A DNA stretch of 64,000 nucleotides from a virus: positions 1 through 64,000 of IMG/VR virus record IMGVR_UViG_3300045243_000058; one strand, 5' to 3'. Under the pieces are notes generated by a model. That model was not told the origin of the DNA. It saw only the letters and a list, made by a program, of their open reading frames with translations, and did not search any database. Of this stretch, positions 41,901-49,434 are shown piece by piece (position 1 is the first letter of the stretch; each line of letters starts with the position of its first letter). A program made the position numbers and the translations under genes.

Positions 41901-44900
41901 GAGCGAGAGCGCCAAGCGCGCAGGCGCCATCCTGTCGCAGGACAGCGCCCTCTGGAACCGGCTCAAGGCGACGGGCGAGACGCTCCCGATCTACGGAGCG
42001 ACGCTCGAAAGCCCGGCCGACGTCGCGAAGATGTTTCAGTTCCTCGAGGACCGCGGGCAGGAGAACGTCTACCTCCTGCTCACCAAGGGCGACACTCCCA
42101 TTGGTGTCGTGCACCACGCCATCGGTGGCAAGAGCCACGCGACCGTCATCCCGCCGATCCTCTTGGCGCAGGTCAAGGCAAGCGGCGCCGACGGCCTGCA
42201 CCTCGTCCACAATCACCCGAGCCAAGACCCGACCCTGAGCGACGACGACGTCAGGCTCGCGGAGAACTTGGCGGGCCTCCTTCGCGAAATCGGCGTGACC
42301 GTGCGGAGCGCCATAGCCACGGACATCGATCGCTTCGGGTACGTGAACACCGGGAACGGTGAGTTCCGCAAGCAGATACTCCACCGCGGAGAGATGGGCA
42401 GCCCCGTCGGGCAGGTCGCCATGATGGCGCTCCACACTGAGCGTGCGCGACCGGAGAAGGGCGACTACCTGAGCAACCCGCCGAAGGCCGTCATGGCGTG
42501 GCACGCCATCGTCACCGACCGCGCGTCACCGAAGACGGCGTTCCTCCTCCTCAACAAGGACCGGCGGGTCACCGGCCACGTCCTCGTTGCAGGCGATTTC
42601 AAGGAACTCATCGAGTCGCCAGACAACCGCGAGACCATCGCGGCTCTGAGCAACTTTCTGGCGGCGGCGGCGCACAACGAGGTGGCCGTCGTCAGCAACT
42701 CCATCGCCGGCCGTCGCTGGAGCGCGGAAGAGGCGCGCGCGGGCGCATCCGACACGCTGCGCGCCTACGGAGAACTGGCGCGGTCGTATCTCGGGAATCG
42801 CTCCGACATGCTCGACTTCATCCACGTCCTCAAGAACGAGGCGGGGGATGTCGCGGCGTTCTCCTACCGCGGCGACATGGCGGTCGAGAAGGCCAAGGCG
42901 AAGAAGTTCGAGGTCTCGGAGAACAAGCCCGGGCGCGGCCTCGGTGGCCTCCCGGCCCGCAGCGAAATCGTCAAGCAGGCGGAAGAGATCCTCGGGACGG
43001 CGATCCGGTACAAGCGCATGGGCAAGACGCCGAAGGCGGTGCGCGGGTTCTACCAGCCGGTCGGCGGGAACATCAGGATTCGGCGCCCGCTCCAGATGGA
43101 CACGATCTTCCACGAACTCGGGCACCGTCTCGACCACCTTGTCTTCGGCCAGCAGGGACCGAATCTCGGAAGCGTACAGGCGCTCCGCCGGTTCCGCGCC
43201 GAACTGCTCCCGCTTGCGACGATCCCGGGCCCGGGTCAGGACGCGCTCCCCGAGGCGTTCGCCGAGTTCATGAAGCACTACGTCATGGACCCCGCGAAGG
43301 CCGCGCGCGTCGCGCCGACGTTCTACCCGTACTTCGAGACCTTCATGCAGAGCGCCAAGGACACCAAGGTCCTGCACGAAGGCATCCTCGCGCTCCGGGA
43401 CCTGATGGGCGAGTGGCGCACGGGCGACAAGTGGGACCGGATGGGAAGCAGCATCGTGAGCGGCGAGATGCCGTTCCACCACTTCCAGCACGAGGCGACC
43501 TGGCGCCACCTCTACTCGTACACGTTCGACCAACTCCACTTCCTCCGGTGGGCGCAAGGGAAGATTGAGGCGCTCGCGGACGGCGCGCCGCTCCGCCCGG
43601 ACCAGAACCTCAAGGTCCTCGCGACCACGATCACCGGCCGCATGGGGATCGCCGAGGTCATGGTCAACCACGGGATGACGACGTTCGGGAACCCGGAGCG
43701 CCGCGTCGGTCCCTCTCTGCGCGAGATCGCCGAGTCGGTCGGGAGCAAGTGGCCGAAGTACGAGTCGTACGTCAAGGCGCTCAGGACGCTCTACCTGATG
43801 AACCGCGACAAGATGGGCGCGAAGGAGTTCATCGGCGACTACGTCACCGACGACGACGTGCGCGGCATCGTGCGGGACGGAAAGGCCGACTTCCTCCATA
43901 CCTACGGTCTCCAGAAGCAGTACAGCACGGGGCTGCTGCGCTACTACTTCGGGGCGGGGATGCTCACCGAGAAGGGCATCGCGGACATTGAGGCGCACAA
44001 CCTCGTCTACTCGCCGTTCCAGCGGCTCATGGACCCGGAGGAGTTGTCGCGCCCGGGCGGCGGCGCCGGCACGGGCGGCCGGATGGCGAGCCTGTACCGG
44101 GGGCTCTACAAGTTGACCGGGAGCCAGAGGGAGACGTTCCCGGCGCTCGAATCGCTCCTTCGCATGACGCACACGATGGTCGACCGGGCGGAGAAGAACG
44201 CGGTCGTCGTCGCGCTTCTCGATCAGTCCAAGAACCTCAAGGACGCCGGCGTGCACCTCGCCGAGTGGGTCCCCGAGGAGAAGGTGCCTATCGAACTGCG
44301 CGTCGGGACGATCGCCTCGCGGCTCCGTCAGGAACTGGGCATCAAGATCCCCGGCCTGACCCAGGATCAGATGGACGAGTACCTGACCCTGTTCATGCCG
44401 TCGACGAGCTTGCCGAAGCCGCCCTACGTCTGGGCGTGGAAGAACGGGGTCCGCCGGTACGCCTGGATCAACCCGGACGTCTACGACGCCCTCATGAGCC
44501 TCGAGCGCGACCAGCTCCCATGGTTCCTGTCGTGGATGAAGGCCGGCCCGACTCTCGTGCGTGGCGGTGCCGTCGTGCTCAACCCGGGGTTCTGGGGATG
44601 GAACGAGGCCCGCAAACTCGCGACGGTCATTGTGCAGAGCCACCAGCCGTGGAAGAACCTCATGTACGTCCCGACCTCGTTCATCGACGGGCTCCTGAAG
44701 ACCGAGCGGTATCACAAGTACATGGTGACCGGGGCGGCCTACGCGACATTCGTGCGCCAGACCCAGGACGGGGTCGCCGAGGCCGTGCGCCGGATGGTGG
44801 CCGCGCGCGCTCACCCGGTCGCCTTCTACTCGAATCCGGTGAACGCCATCCGTGGCATCTACTCGCTCGCCGGTCGCGTGCTCGCCGCGTCGGACATGGC

Positions 44901-46059
44901 GCCGCGCATCGCAGAGGCGCGCGTCCTCGGCCTCGACCAGGCGCAGGGGCGCGCCGATCTTCTGCCGATCGGCGCCGCCGCGGCGGACGTGACGCTCGAT
45001 TACCGGCGGGTCGGGTCGAAGCTGAAGACGCTCTCCGGGGTGACCGCCTTCCTGACCGCGCACATGCAGGCCATCGACCGGCCGGTGCGCTTCGCGAAGG
45101 ACCATCCGGCGCGCGCCGCTGGCGTCGCCGTCGCCGCGTTCCTCCTCGGGATCACGTACTACATGATGAACCGGGAGAAGAAGCAGTACCAGGACGAGGC
45201 GCAGGAGAACAAGGATCTCTACTGGTATTTCTATCCCAGCGACGAGGCGGACGACGCCGGCTTCCGGCTCCCGAAGCCCTACGCTTACGGCTGGTTCGCG
45301 ACCGCGGCGGAGCGGACGATGGAGTCGATGGAGAAGCACCAGCCGGAGATGTTCCGCCAGTTCGCCGAGGACTTCGGGCGCGGCATGACACCCAACTTCG
45401 TGCCGACGATGCTCCAGCCACCCCTCGAAGTCCTGATGAACCGGAGCCTGAACACCGGCCGGAAGGTGCAACCCGACACGGGGCTTCCGCAGGAGCGCCG
45501 CTGGCCGTGGACGACAGAGAGCGCGGTCGACATCGCCCGCGCGATATCGAGCGAGGGCGCCGGCGTCAGCGGCCCGGTCATCGAACACCTCGCCGGCGGC
45601 CTGACCGGCGGCCTCGGGATGGACGCGCTCCGACTGTCCGACAAGTACATCCTCGGGGTCCAACCGAAGCGTCCGTCGTACCTGGCGGACGAGCCGGTCA
45701 TCGGGCGCTTCTTCTCGCGGCAGCCGAACTTCTCGACGGACGCGGTACGCCGGTTCTACGAGGCGTGGGGGCCCGCGTCCGACGCCTACGCGAGCCAGTC
45801 CCAGGCGCGCGCCGAAGGGACGCAGGCGGTCATGGACTTCGAGAAGGCGTACGGGCACACCGGCGGCCATCTGCTACAGCGGTACTTCGAGATGCAGGGA
45901 GCGCACGCGGCGCTCGCGGCGGCGTGGAAGGAACTCGACCACCTCGACCAGGAGAACCTGAGCGACGAACAAAGGAAGGATCGGGAAGCGGCGATTGCCC
46001 GTAGAATTACGTGGGCAGCGAACATGGGTCTCGCGGCGATACGAAAGGCGCCGCAGTAG
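35992..46059 (+). CDS. Giant polyvalent ejection protein (SLT, helicase, JAMM, zincin, LPD38)
   Basis: A 3355-residue protein, the largest gene here. Residues 40-155 are a lytic transglycosylase domain (E56 in QQESGG, AYNAGPG at 125-131). Residues about 1380-1900 are an SF2/Snf2-type helicase: Walker A DGTGTGKT (K1428), DEAH (1517-1520), SAT (1552-1554) and QVAGRPFRLG (1842-1851). Near 2073-2086, HNHPSQDPTLSDDD is a RadC/JAMM metal site. HELGH (2374-2378) with EAFAE (2421-2425) is a zincin. About 2850-3150 resembles LPD38 with a membrane segment near 3044-3060. Long Ala/Pro linkers join them. Such polyvalent proteins are known in phages and conjugative elements and are thought to be delivered with DNA to act on host defence and the cell wall. 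Confidence 0.85.
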   Translation: MPPEAPSAYDELLRRYGMDQPSSSAPSAGPGPADHSSLEAQNGLPPGLLDAVAQQESGGNPNAVSKAGAVGKFQFMPATARAYGLRVDAGADERRDPVKSAAAAALLLGDLHRRFSGRTDLALAAYNAGPGAVKDAGNAVPDFPETQNYVRSIMGKMGASAAPADTGAMDELMRRYGLSGDQDMPAPAAPDTTGAPAPPPSAAPAAPAPQIPGTGGYQFPAAGMVAQGPGGDIAFPPSARAPQGEVQVPPKSATDAEERQRQLADWWEGGGKAMSPQQIAALGPEYQAFYEETTGKRPTMGAPPSEFQMTGAQLAQSTGEQAYAGFAGAVAPYVPNIPGADVVKWQREVGASGPIGVAAGAAGAIAGYSTPTPLPVAARTVGKLASEMLIGRGAIEMADKAKQALFEDSLDALLNGEHGPKVVRAAQAARAAAMDAGASVEDAATAGTNAAHDYITANVAPTAQRFADAMGDQLLKGMSGSARVWAARNLLDPAAAGLTAGGIESATGLATGEVKPEDLPDHLVGTSLGFLVAHLGWKGVSAAMRNLGLTEGDVIWKARNGKELSDDEKDMLNRLVQRVRAGSQGPGRSEYPQAAIAGTPPQAPGGPVAPGEALERSGQAQALADILQPARDARAAEASDAAARAARAADKQAREASVAAARAQDVSGAMAPLQERAKFYVEQGLLSAEEVQSMGSPDALSRLLDVAQNRRAEEEQRKLATLAQGARLSGTGLVTRIPATEPQAAPVAPQPEPPPPAPAPPESVPERYIPGQRDRFWVQSILARAPNVNEAVKMAQERIGAQPGLDDYVRARWNDKFQAGQKEQATRDLIRQANQSEQARLQRGENRAKVARDIADRLASDQKIKEKQQLANAGREVPTEIGHAQDVSAFHDLLGPETPPAATPAPAPTEPTVAAPSPAASTGQEPANAAPVAPSTGSINAGKKSLTPKRTKEQQSYVDALGDAIGHWGKMLIDHVGAVRIDTQKAIAKTGPRDTTTFDLHPDTIKVLNDTRLGMVKGLIVNSDGVPIDEAADAMARLGFAGGDRAHAKKELLGLIQKIAGDASAGRYSDVKDRMKWGKAMEDVGGAMIQPVAGGDLKVGQEFTTHDGTNWTVTSTKPGAITVESTTGGKKVKVDEFDKIPTIGGVSGPSSFGEQRGAYVAGGKTIQALQARSYLVREPAGADWKTASDKLKGVLIRIGAYHMRRGAVDLAGLEKAMVGELGPRAQAFVPGVFGVLSKMPAFAKPAAQAAGAPAVSVSSPGGAGSTVAAPSPPAVTGAPAAKPGGTDVGTQPVRPVAGVGRPGGAEAGQGVHAPGPGGRTSPRGDVAAPPAETPPAKAPKAAKPEEVAPTRTLRPGGVATISKELLPRLEPEWKSLYDRLAAPEGLDKMAKMFGMRPLEHQVENLVRILRSLKADRAPVLADGTGTGKTLSAVMVINEHLLANPHSRQLVVLPNAEIKRQWEKTLKRAGINSHYVEEAFSTKPMTVNFMTYHRLGIWGREKRIGLIEGFNPDLITFDEAHRLRNFFTGDTAWARIGEEISRAPYSKKALFLSATPFQSFLHTKYLTRTQLWDPKQAWPDWLYQNFGIYKDKDGSWNGASPKSLRKIHESMYRSGVLLKHEVDFKGLKNSKGETITYASENRMVSGSQEHVAQQAKYTNLFQTVIAGLMEDPAKNRRNIMIVKGVQHLFNRSMDEIEKVRGVIDTARADLAAGKSVIFMLLRKNETSAEQWYADWEAGKREYKKGSYMPDLLKVMRDHEVSVPSPMETLRTAFPQATFITGDQPSGGGARASSIDEFQSGRAKVAVVTMAAGAEGLDLQDRIGAHPRSMYVLSVPYTAGETAQVAGRPFRLGSESSASVTWLYTDSAQDVRQAKLVANRIREMGALIKGEVESPGADEIEKFNFPELDQQRMKQVDSTVGPNHVPVTLEDMQYLDMEPDGDFNVGENRQRYKTTAGEQGTLFQTPQQVRYASESAKRAGAILSQDSALWNRLKATGETLPIYGATLESPADVAKMFQFLEDRGQENVYLLLTKGDTPIGVVHHAIGGKSHATVIPPILLAQVKASGADGLHLVHNHPSQDPTLSDDDVRLAENLAGLLREIGVTVRSAIATDIDRFGYVNTGNGEFRKQILHRGEMGSPVGQVAMMALHTERARPEKGDYLSNPPKAVMAWHAIVTDRASPKTAFLLLNKDRRVTGHVLVAGDFKELIESPDNRETIAALSNFLAAAAHNEVAVVSNSIAGRRWSAEEARAGASDTLRAYGELARSYLGNRSDMLDFIHVLKNEAGDVAAFSYRGDMAVEKAKAKKFEVSENKPGRGLGGLPARSEIVKQAEEILGTAIRYKRMGKTPKAVRGFYQPVGGNIRIRRPLQMDTIFHELGHRLDHLVFGQQGPNLGSVQALRRFRAELLPLATIPGPGQDALPEAFAEFMKHYVMDPAKAARVAPTFYPYFETFMQSAKDTKVLHEGILALRDLMGEWRTGDKWDRMGSSIVSGEMPFHHFQHEATWRHLYSYTFDQLHFLRWAQGKIEALADGAPLRPDQNLKVLATTITGRMGIAEVMVNHGMTTFGNPERRVGPSLREIAESVGSKWPKYESYVKALRTLYLMNRDKMGAKEFIGDYVTDDDVRGIVRDGKADFLHTYGLQKQYSTGLLRYYFGAGMLTEKGIADIEAHNLVYSPFQRLMDPEELSRPGGGAGTGGRMASLYRGLYKLTGSQRETFPALESLLRMTHTMVDRAEKNAVVVALLDQSKNLKDAGVHLAEWVPEEKVPIELRVGTIASRLRQELGIKIPGLTQDQMDEYLTLFMPSTSLPKPPYVWAWKNGVRRYAWINPDVYDALMSLERDQLPWFLSWMKAGPTLVRGGAVVLNPGFWGWNEARKLATVIVQSHQPWKNLMYVPTSFIDGLLKTERYHKYMVTGAAYATFVRQTQDGVAEAVRRMVAARAHPVAFYSNPVNAIRGIYSLAGRVLAASDMAPRIAEARVLGLDQAQGRADLLPIGAAAADVTLDYRRVGSKLKTLSGVTAFLTAHMQAIDRPVRFAKDHPARAAGVAVAAFLLGITYYMMNREKKQYQDEAQENKDLYWYFYPSDEADDAGFRLPKPYAYGWFATAAERTMESMEKHQPEMFRQFAEDFGRGMTPNFVPTMLQPPLEVLMNRSLNTGRKVQPDTGLPQERRWPWTTESAVDIARAISSEGAGVSGPVIEHLAGGLTGGLGMDALRLSDKYILGVQPKRPSYLADEPVIGRFFSRQPNFSTDAVRRFYEAWGPASDAYASQSQARAEGTQAVMDFEKAYGHTGGHLLQRYFEMQGAHAALAAAWKELDHLDQENLSDEQRKDREAAIARRITWAANMGLAAIRKAPQ

Positions 46060-46069
46060 GGGGCCACGA

Positions 46070-46606
46070 ATGACCGACGAGGAAGTCGCCGCAGCCTTCG
46101 AGAAGGCTATCGCGGACCACGCGAAGGACCTGCACGCCCCGGCCAGCATCGACCCGCAAGCCCTCCTGCGCGCCATCGCCATGAAGGAATCGACCCGGCT
46201 GTCCCGGTGGCAAGCGCCGCGCCATGAACAGTCCTACTGTTATGGCGGCAGCAACCACATGAAGAACGACCCCGGACAGAAGATGGTCGACTGGAAGTGG
46301 GGCTGCGCTGCTCACTCCTCGTGGAGCCCGTGGCAGATCATGTTCCGCACGGCCGTCGAACTTGGCTTCGACCCGACCCGCGACCCAGCGGATCTCAAGA
46401 ACCCGCTCGTGGCCGTGGACTGGGTCGTGCTCTACCTCAACCGGCGCCTGTTCGATACGACGCCGACGCCGACGCTCGCCGATGCCTTCGATGCCTGGAA
46501 CTCCGGCACCGCCAGCGACCGCAACGTTCCCGAGGAGTACATCAAGGAGGCGACCGCACTCTACGACATCATCGTCGCCAACGGGGGAAAGGGGTGGACG
46601 ACGTAA
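46070..46606 (+). CDS. Lytic transglycosylase-like endolysin candidate
   Basis: A 178-residue protein from ATG 46070. AIAMKESTRLS (E40) matches the SLT/lysozyme catalytic Glu region, SSWSPWQIMFRTAVELGF resembles the SYGLMQI motif, and AWNSGT (142-147) resembles the AYNAG motif. A helical C-terminus completes a lysozyme-size fold. It cleaves peptidoglycan, probably at lysis, as it precedes the membrane-protein cluster. It lacks a signal peptide, so a holin would be needed. Confidence 0.65.
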   Translation: MTDEEVAAAFEKAIADHAKDLHAPASIDPQALLRAIAMKESTRLSRWQAPRHEQSYCYGGSNHMKNDPGQKMVDWKWGCAAHSSWSPWQIMFRTAVELGFDPTRDPADLKNPLVAVDWVVLYLNRRLFDTTPTPTLADAFDAWNSGTASDRNVPEEYIKEATALYDIIVANGGKGWTT

Positions 46607-46998
46607 CCGGGGACGAGGATCGTCGCTTCATCTGTCCTGCGTGTAGTAGCAGGCACATCGAGATTTCAGGAGAGCCCCTACGCCTGCTCGCCGGGAAATC
46701 ACTACAATGTCTCGAGTGTCGCTGTTTCATCGAGATCCGCGTCGACCCGACGGGGCGCGTCGAGACCTACCTGGTGCCGATTGGCGGGAAGCAGCACATG
46801 GAGGTGGCTCATGCCACGCAACGCGAAGAGGTCAGGCGCATCGCTCGAGCAGAAGTCGTCACAGTGCCTCACGTCCCTGGAGAAGACCGAGGAGCTGCTC
46901 GGCAGTCTCGTGGCCGCCGTACAGTCGGGCGCTACTTTGCCGGCCGTGACGGTCGACAAGATCGTAGCCAGAGTGATCCGCTTGGGAGCGTCCCTTGA
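46594..46998 (+). CDS. Zinc-ribbon protein with long out-of-frame overlap
   Basis: GTG 46594 overlaps the end of the endolysin-like gene. The product, up to 134 residues, has FICPACSSRHIEI and LQCLECRCFIEIRVDP, a clear zinc ribbon. Its last 62 codons overlap a better-supported gene in another frame (46811-47077). Their Arg-rich composition suggests that the functional part ends near residue 72 or that both frames are used. Confidence 0.5.
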   Translation: MDDVTGDEDRRFICPACSSRHIEISGEPLRLLAGKSLQCLECRCFIEIRVDPTGRVETYLVPIGGKQHMEVAHATQREEVRRIARAEVVTVPHVPGEDRGAARQSRGRRTVGRYFAGRDGRQDRSQSDPLGSVP

Positions 46999-47077
46999 GT
47001 CACTGACGCATCCCGCGGAGACCAAGCCGCCCGTGCCGGGGGCGACGCCGGAGGATGGCAACGGAGACGCGGCGTGA
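46811..47077 (+). CDS. Helical hypothetical protein, 88 aa
   Basis: ATG 46811 follows GGAGGTGGC. The protein is a charged helix pair (LTSLEKTEELLGSLVAAVQS, then VTVDKIVARVIRLGASLESL) with a Pro-rich end. It lies inside the tail of the zinc-ribbon frame. No family recognised. Confidence 0.55.
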   Translation: MPRNAKRSGASLEQKSSQCLTSLEKTEELLGSLVAAVQSGATLPAVTVDKIVARVIRLGASLESLTHPAETKPPVPGATPEDGNGDAA

Positions 47078-47445
47078 TCCCGCTCGTCGCCGCGCTCGCC
47101 CTGACTGCCTGTCCCTACTTCTACTCGGCGCCGGAGAAGGCGGTGCCGGCGTGGATTCAGGCCATCACCAAGCACAAGATGAACGTCGTCGTCCTCGATC
47201 CGGCGCAGCGGTTCAACTGGATCGTGCCGCTCCGGTGGGACGGCAAAGTCAGCCCGGACAACGTCGACATCCTCTCGCAGCATGACGTGTCGCAGAAACT
47301 GAAGGCCGAGGAGGCGCTCGCGGTCTGCATGTGCGGGGGCAATACCAAGGTGGAGACAGCGGCGAAAGCGATCGTGCAGTGGCGCCACCACCTCAGTCGG
47401 GAGGCACCGTTCAACGGGCCCGGCGGGTGTCCCGTTTCACCGTGA
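47074..47445 (+). CDS. Small lipoprotein in lysis region, 123 aa
   Basis: GTG 47074 in a GTGA overlap. The leader VIPLVAALALTAC puts a lipobox-like cysteine at residue 13. The mature part is a compact domain (VPAWIQAITKHKMNVVVLD, with CMCGG). It could be an outer-membrane spanin partner or a periplasmic accessory; no Pro-rich spanin pattern is seen. Confidence 0.5.
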   Translation: MIPLVAALALTACPYFYSAPEKAVPAWIQAITKHKMNVVVLDPAQRFNWIVPLRWDGKVSPDNVDILSQHDVSQKLKAEEALAVCMCGGNTKVETAAKAIVQWRHHLSREAPFNGPGGCPVSP

Positions 47446-47543
47446 ACGACCCGGGCCCCGGGTGGGTCAACCTGATCTTTGGGGCCGTACTCCTGGTGGT
47501 GCTCGTCGTGCTGATCTGGGCCTACAGGAGGGATAGAGAGTGA
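47442..47543 (+). CDS. Single-span membrane peptide, 33 aa
   Basis: GTG 47442 overlaps the lipoprotein stop (GTGA); GTG 47427 is an alternative. It is one hydrophobic helix (WVNLIFGAVLLVVLVVLIWAY) followed by RRDRE. Size, topology and position fit a small holin-like or lysis-accessory peptide. Confidence 0.5.
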   Translation: MNDPGPGWVNLIFGAVLLVVLVVLIWAYRRDRE

Positions 47544-47611
47544 CATGGCTGCGCGACATGGCCGTTCTCGGGATCATCTTCTACCTGTTCCTGAAGGCGC
47601 AGAAGCGATGA
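47540..47611 (+). CDS. 23-residue membrane micropeptide
   Basis: GTG 47540 overlaps the previous stop (GTGA), and the stop overlaps the next ATG at 47608. The product (VTWLRDMAVLGIIFYLFLKAQ plus KR) has a single hydrophobic span flanked by charges. Double coupling supports it as a real gene despite its size. Confidence 0.45.
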   Translation: MTWLRDMAVLGIIFYLFLKAQKR

Positions 47612-48183
47612 ACGGGAAAGAGTGGACCCTCCTAGAGATCGATGTCCGAGCCTTCATCGAGCGTGTGCTGAAGGAGCGGCACGATCTATACATGGAGAAG
47701 TTTCAGTCCAGCAAGGAAGCCGTGACTACGGCCCTGGCTGCGGCGAAGGAGCAGACCGCTTCCGCCTTCGCATCTTCTGAGAAGGCAGTTGGCAAGTCCG
47801 AGGAGAATCAGAAGGAACTGAACCAGAAGAACAACGAGTTCCGCCAGCAGTTGAAAGACCAGGCTGAAGCGGCGAGCCGCGACTTAATGCCGCGCCTTGA
47901 GGTTCAGGCAATCGTCAAGAACCAGGATGAGAAGATCGATGCACACGGAGTCGCCATCGGGAAACTTCGTGAGGAGTTGAGCATGACGGCCGGGCGGGCA
48001 ACACTAGCCGATCCTCAGTTGGCTCAACTTCTGATCGAGGTGAAGGCGTTGAACAGCGGCAGGTCCCAGGCGACCGGCGCGAGCAACATCGTCGGGCCGC
48101 TGATAATCGGTCTGTCGGTCATGGCCGCCGGAACAATCTTTGCTGTTGCCTGGGCCTTCGTCCAGAGCCGCGGCGGACAATAG
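47608..48183 (+). CDS. Coiled-coil tail-anchored membrane protein, 191 aa
   Basis: ATG 47608 overlaps the micropeptide stop. Residues 1-30 are a helix, residues 30-130 a long charged coiled coil (SSEKAVGKSEENQKELNQKN), and the C-terminus has one membrane span (VGPLIIGLSVMAAGTIFAVA). It resembles tail-anchored phage envelope proteins. It may link inner membrane and cytoplasm during lysis. Confidence 0.55.
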   Translation: MNGKEWTLLEIDVRAFIERVLKERHDLYMEKFQSSKEAVTTALAAAKEQTASAFASSEKAVGKSEENQKELNQKNNEFRQQLKDQAEAASRDLMPRLEVQAIVKNQDEKIDAHGVAIGKLREELSMTAGRATLADPQLAQLLIEVKALNSGRSQATGASNIVGPLIIGLSVMAAGTIFAVAWAFVQSRGGQ

Positions 48184-48193
48184 GAGGTCGGAA

Positions 48194-48394
48194 ATGCTCT
48201 CTCTCGTCATTACACTGGTTGTGATCGGTATCTGTCTGGGACTCCTGAACAAATACGGCCCCACGTTCGGTCTCGACGGCAAGATCCTCACGATCATCAA
48301 CGTCGTCGTGCTCATCTGCGTCATCGTCTGGCTGCTCTCCGTGTTCGGACTGTTCAACGGGTTCCACGATGTACCCGTGCCGCGGGTGCATTAA
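48194..48394 (+). CDS. Two-span small membrane protein (Thivi_2564-like)
   Basis: A 66-residue protein from ATG 48194 after AGGAGGT. Two hydrophobic spans (LSLVITLVVIGICLGLLNKY, then ILTIINVVVLICVIVWLLSV) flank a short Gly/Asp loop. The pattern matches a widespread family of small bacterial and phage membrane proteins. Function unknown; holin-like behaviour is possible. Confidence 0.6.
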   Translation: MLSLVITLVVIGICLGLLNKYGPTFGLDGKILTIINVVVLICVIVWLLSVFGLFNGFHDVPVPRVH

Positions 48395-48927
48395 TGGACG
48401 ACCGCAACCAGCCAGAGGAGCATCGCCATACCAAGCACATCACCGTGAAGATCGACGGTCCGATTCGGATCGTCCTCGAGCAGGCACCGCCACAGACCAG
48501 TTCGGCTCCCGTGACCATGAGGGCCACGATCGGGCCGTTCGTTCCGAAAGGCAGTTCAACCCCAGGAGGCACGATTCTCATGGCCCACGACGTCACCAAG
48601 ATCAACGACGACCAGAAGACCACGATCCACATCACCGAGATCGACACCGCCGACAACAAGCCGGCGAAGATCGACGGCCCGATCGCCTGGAGTTCGAGCG
48701 ACACGAGCCTCGCCACGGTCGTGCCGTCCGCGGATGGCATGTCCTGTGACGTGATCACGGGCGTGTCGACCGTGCAGGACGCGCCCGTGGACATCATCGC
48801 CACGGCCGACGCGGACCTGACGGCGGGCGTCTCGACGTTCCAGGACGTGTTCCCGTTCCAGGTCAGCCCGGCGGCCGGTCGCGCGGCGCAGTTCATCGCG
48901 ACGATCGATCCGCCGAGTCCGAAGTAG
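48394..48927 (+). CDS. Ig-like (BIG2-type) domain protein, 177 aa
   Basis: ATG 48394 overlaps the previous stop by one base. The N-terminal 40 residues are charged. The rest is beta-rich with DNKPAKIDGPIAWSSSDTSL and ATADADLTAGVSTF, like BIG2 domains on phage surface proteins. It has no signal peptide. It may decorate the virion or bind surface sugars. Confidence 0.6.
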   Translation: MDDRNQPEEHRHTKHITVKIDGPIRIVLEQAPPQTSSAPVTMRATIGPFVPKGSSTPGGTILMAHDVTKINDDQKTTIHITEIDTADNKPAKIDGPIAWSSSDTSLATVVPSADGMSCDVITGVSTVQDAPVDIIATADADLTAGVSTFQDVFPFQVSPAAGRAAQFIATIDPPSPK

Positions 48928-48940
48928 GCCACGTTCACTC

Positions 48941-48981
48941 GGGAGCCCGGTCGCGTCCTCATCCCGCGCGTCCGGGCTCCC
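48941..48981 (+). terminator. Hairpin terminator
   Basis: GGGAGCCCGG (48941-48950) pairs perfectly with CCGGGCTCCC (48972-48981) around a 21-base loop, 14 bases after the Ig-like gene. No T-tract follows. The next gene has its own ribosome site. Confidence 0.6.
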
Positions 48982-48999
48982 ATTCCGGGAGGTGCCGCG

Positions 49000-49434
49000 A
49001 TGGGCGAAGGCAGGCGACAATATACGAGCTGGCCCGTCGCCACCTTTGCAGCCGTGCTCGTGGCGTGTGGCAGTTTCCTGGTGTGGTACGGGACACGCGA
49101 GAGGGCCCACCAGTCGGAGACCGACCGCATCGCGTCTTTGGAGTCAGCGAACAAGAAGCTCGAGGAGCGGCAGGGAGCCTCTGAAGTGCGGCAGGAAAAT
49201 AGCGACTCCCTCCAGACGTGGACCGTCGTAGTGCTCTCCATGATCGCGGACAGACAGGGGATCAAGAATCTCCCGCCAATCCCCCTGATGCGTCCCGTCC
49301 CGCGCGTAACGAGTTGGGTGGCGCCGCAGCCCGTCAAGACGGGGAGCGACAGCGTGATGGGCCTCATATTCCGGCTCGAGGAGGCACGGCGACAAGAGGA
49401 CCAGCCGGCAAACGCAACAGGAGGTCAGCGATGA
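49000..49434 (+). CDS. Membrane-anchored coiled-coil protein (spanin-like candidate)
   Basis: A 144-residue protein from ATG 49000 after GGGAGGTGCC. Its N-terminal span is VATFAAVLVACGSFLVWYG, followed by a heptad helix (SLESANKKLEERQGASEVRQ) and a Pro-rich C-terminus. Type II membrane topology with a periplasmic coiled coil resembles i-spanins. The following lipidless, Cys-rich membrane protein could be its partner. This is inference only. Confidence 0.5.
   Translation: MGEGRRQYTSWPVATFAAVLVACGSFLVWYGTRERAHQSETDRIASLESANKKLEERQGASEVRQENSDSLQTWTVVVLSMIADRQGIKNLPPIPLMRPVPRVTSWVAPQPVKTGSDSVMGLIFRLEEARRQEDQPANATGGQR

Noticed and set aside
42526-45870. Minus-strand frame inside the giant gene (1114 codons)
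   Set aside because: Same antisense artefact; the plus frame carries zincin and LPD38-like features.
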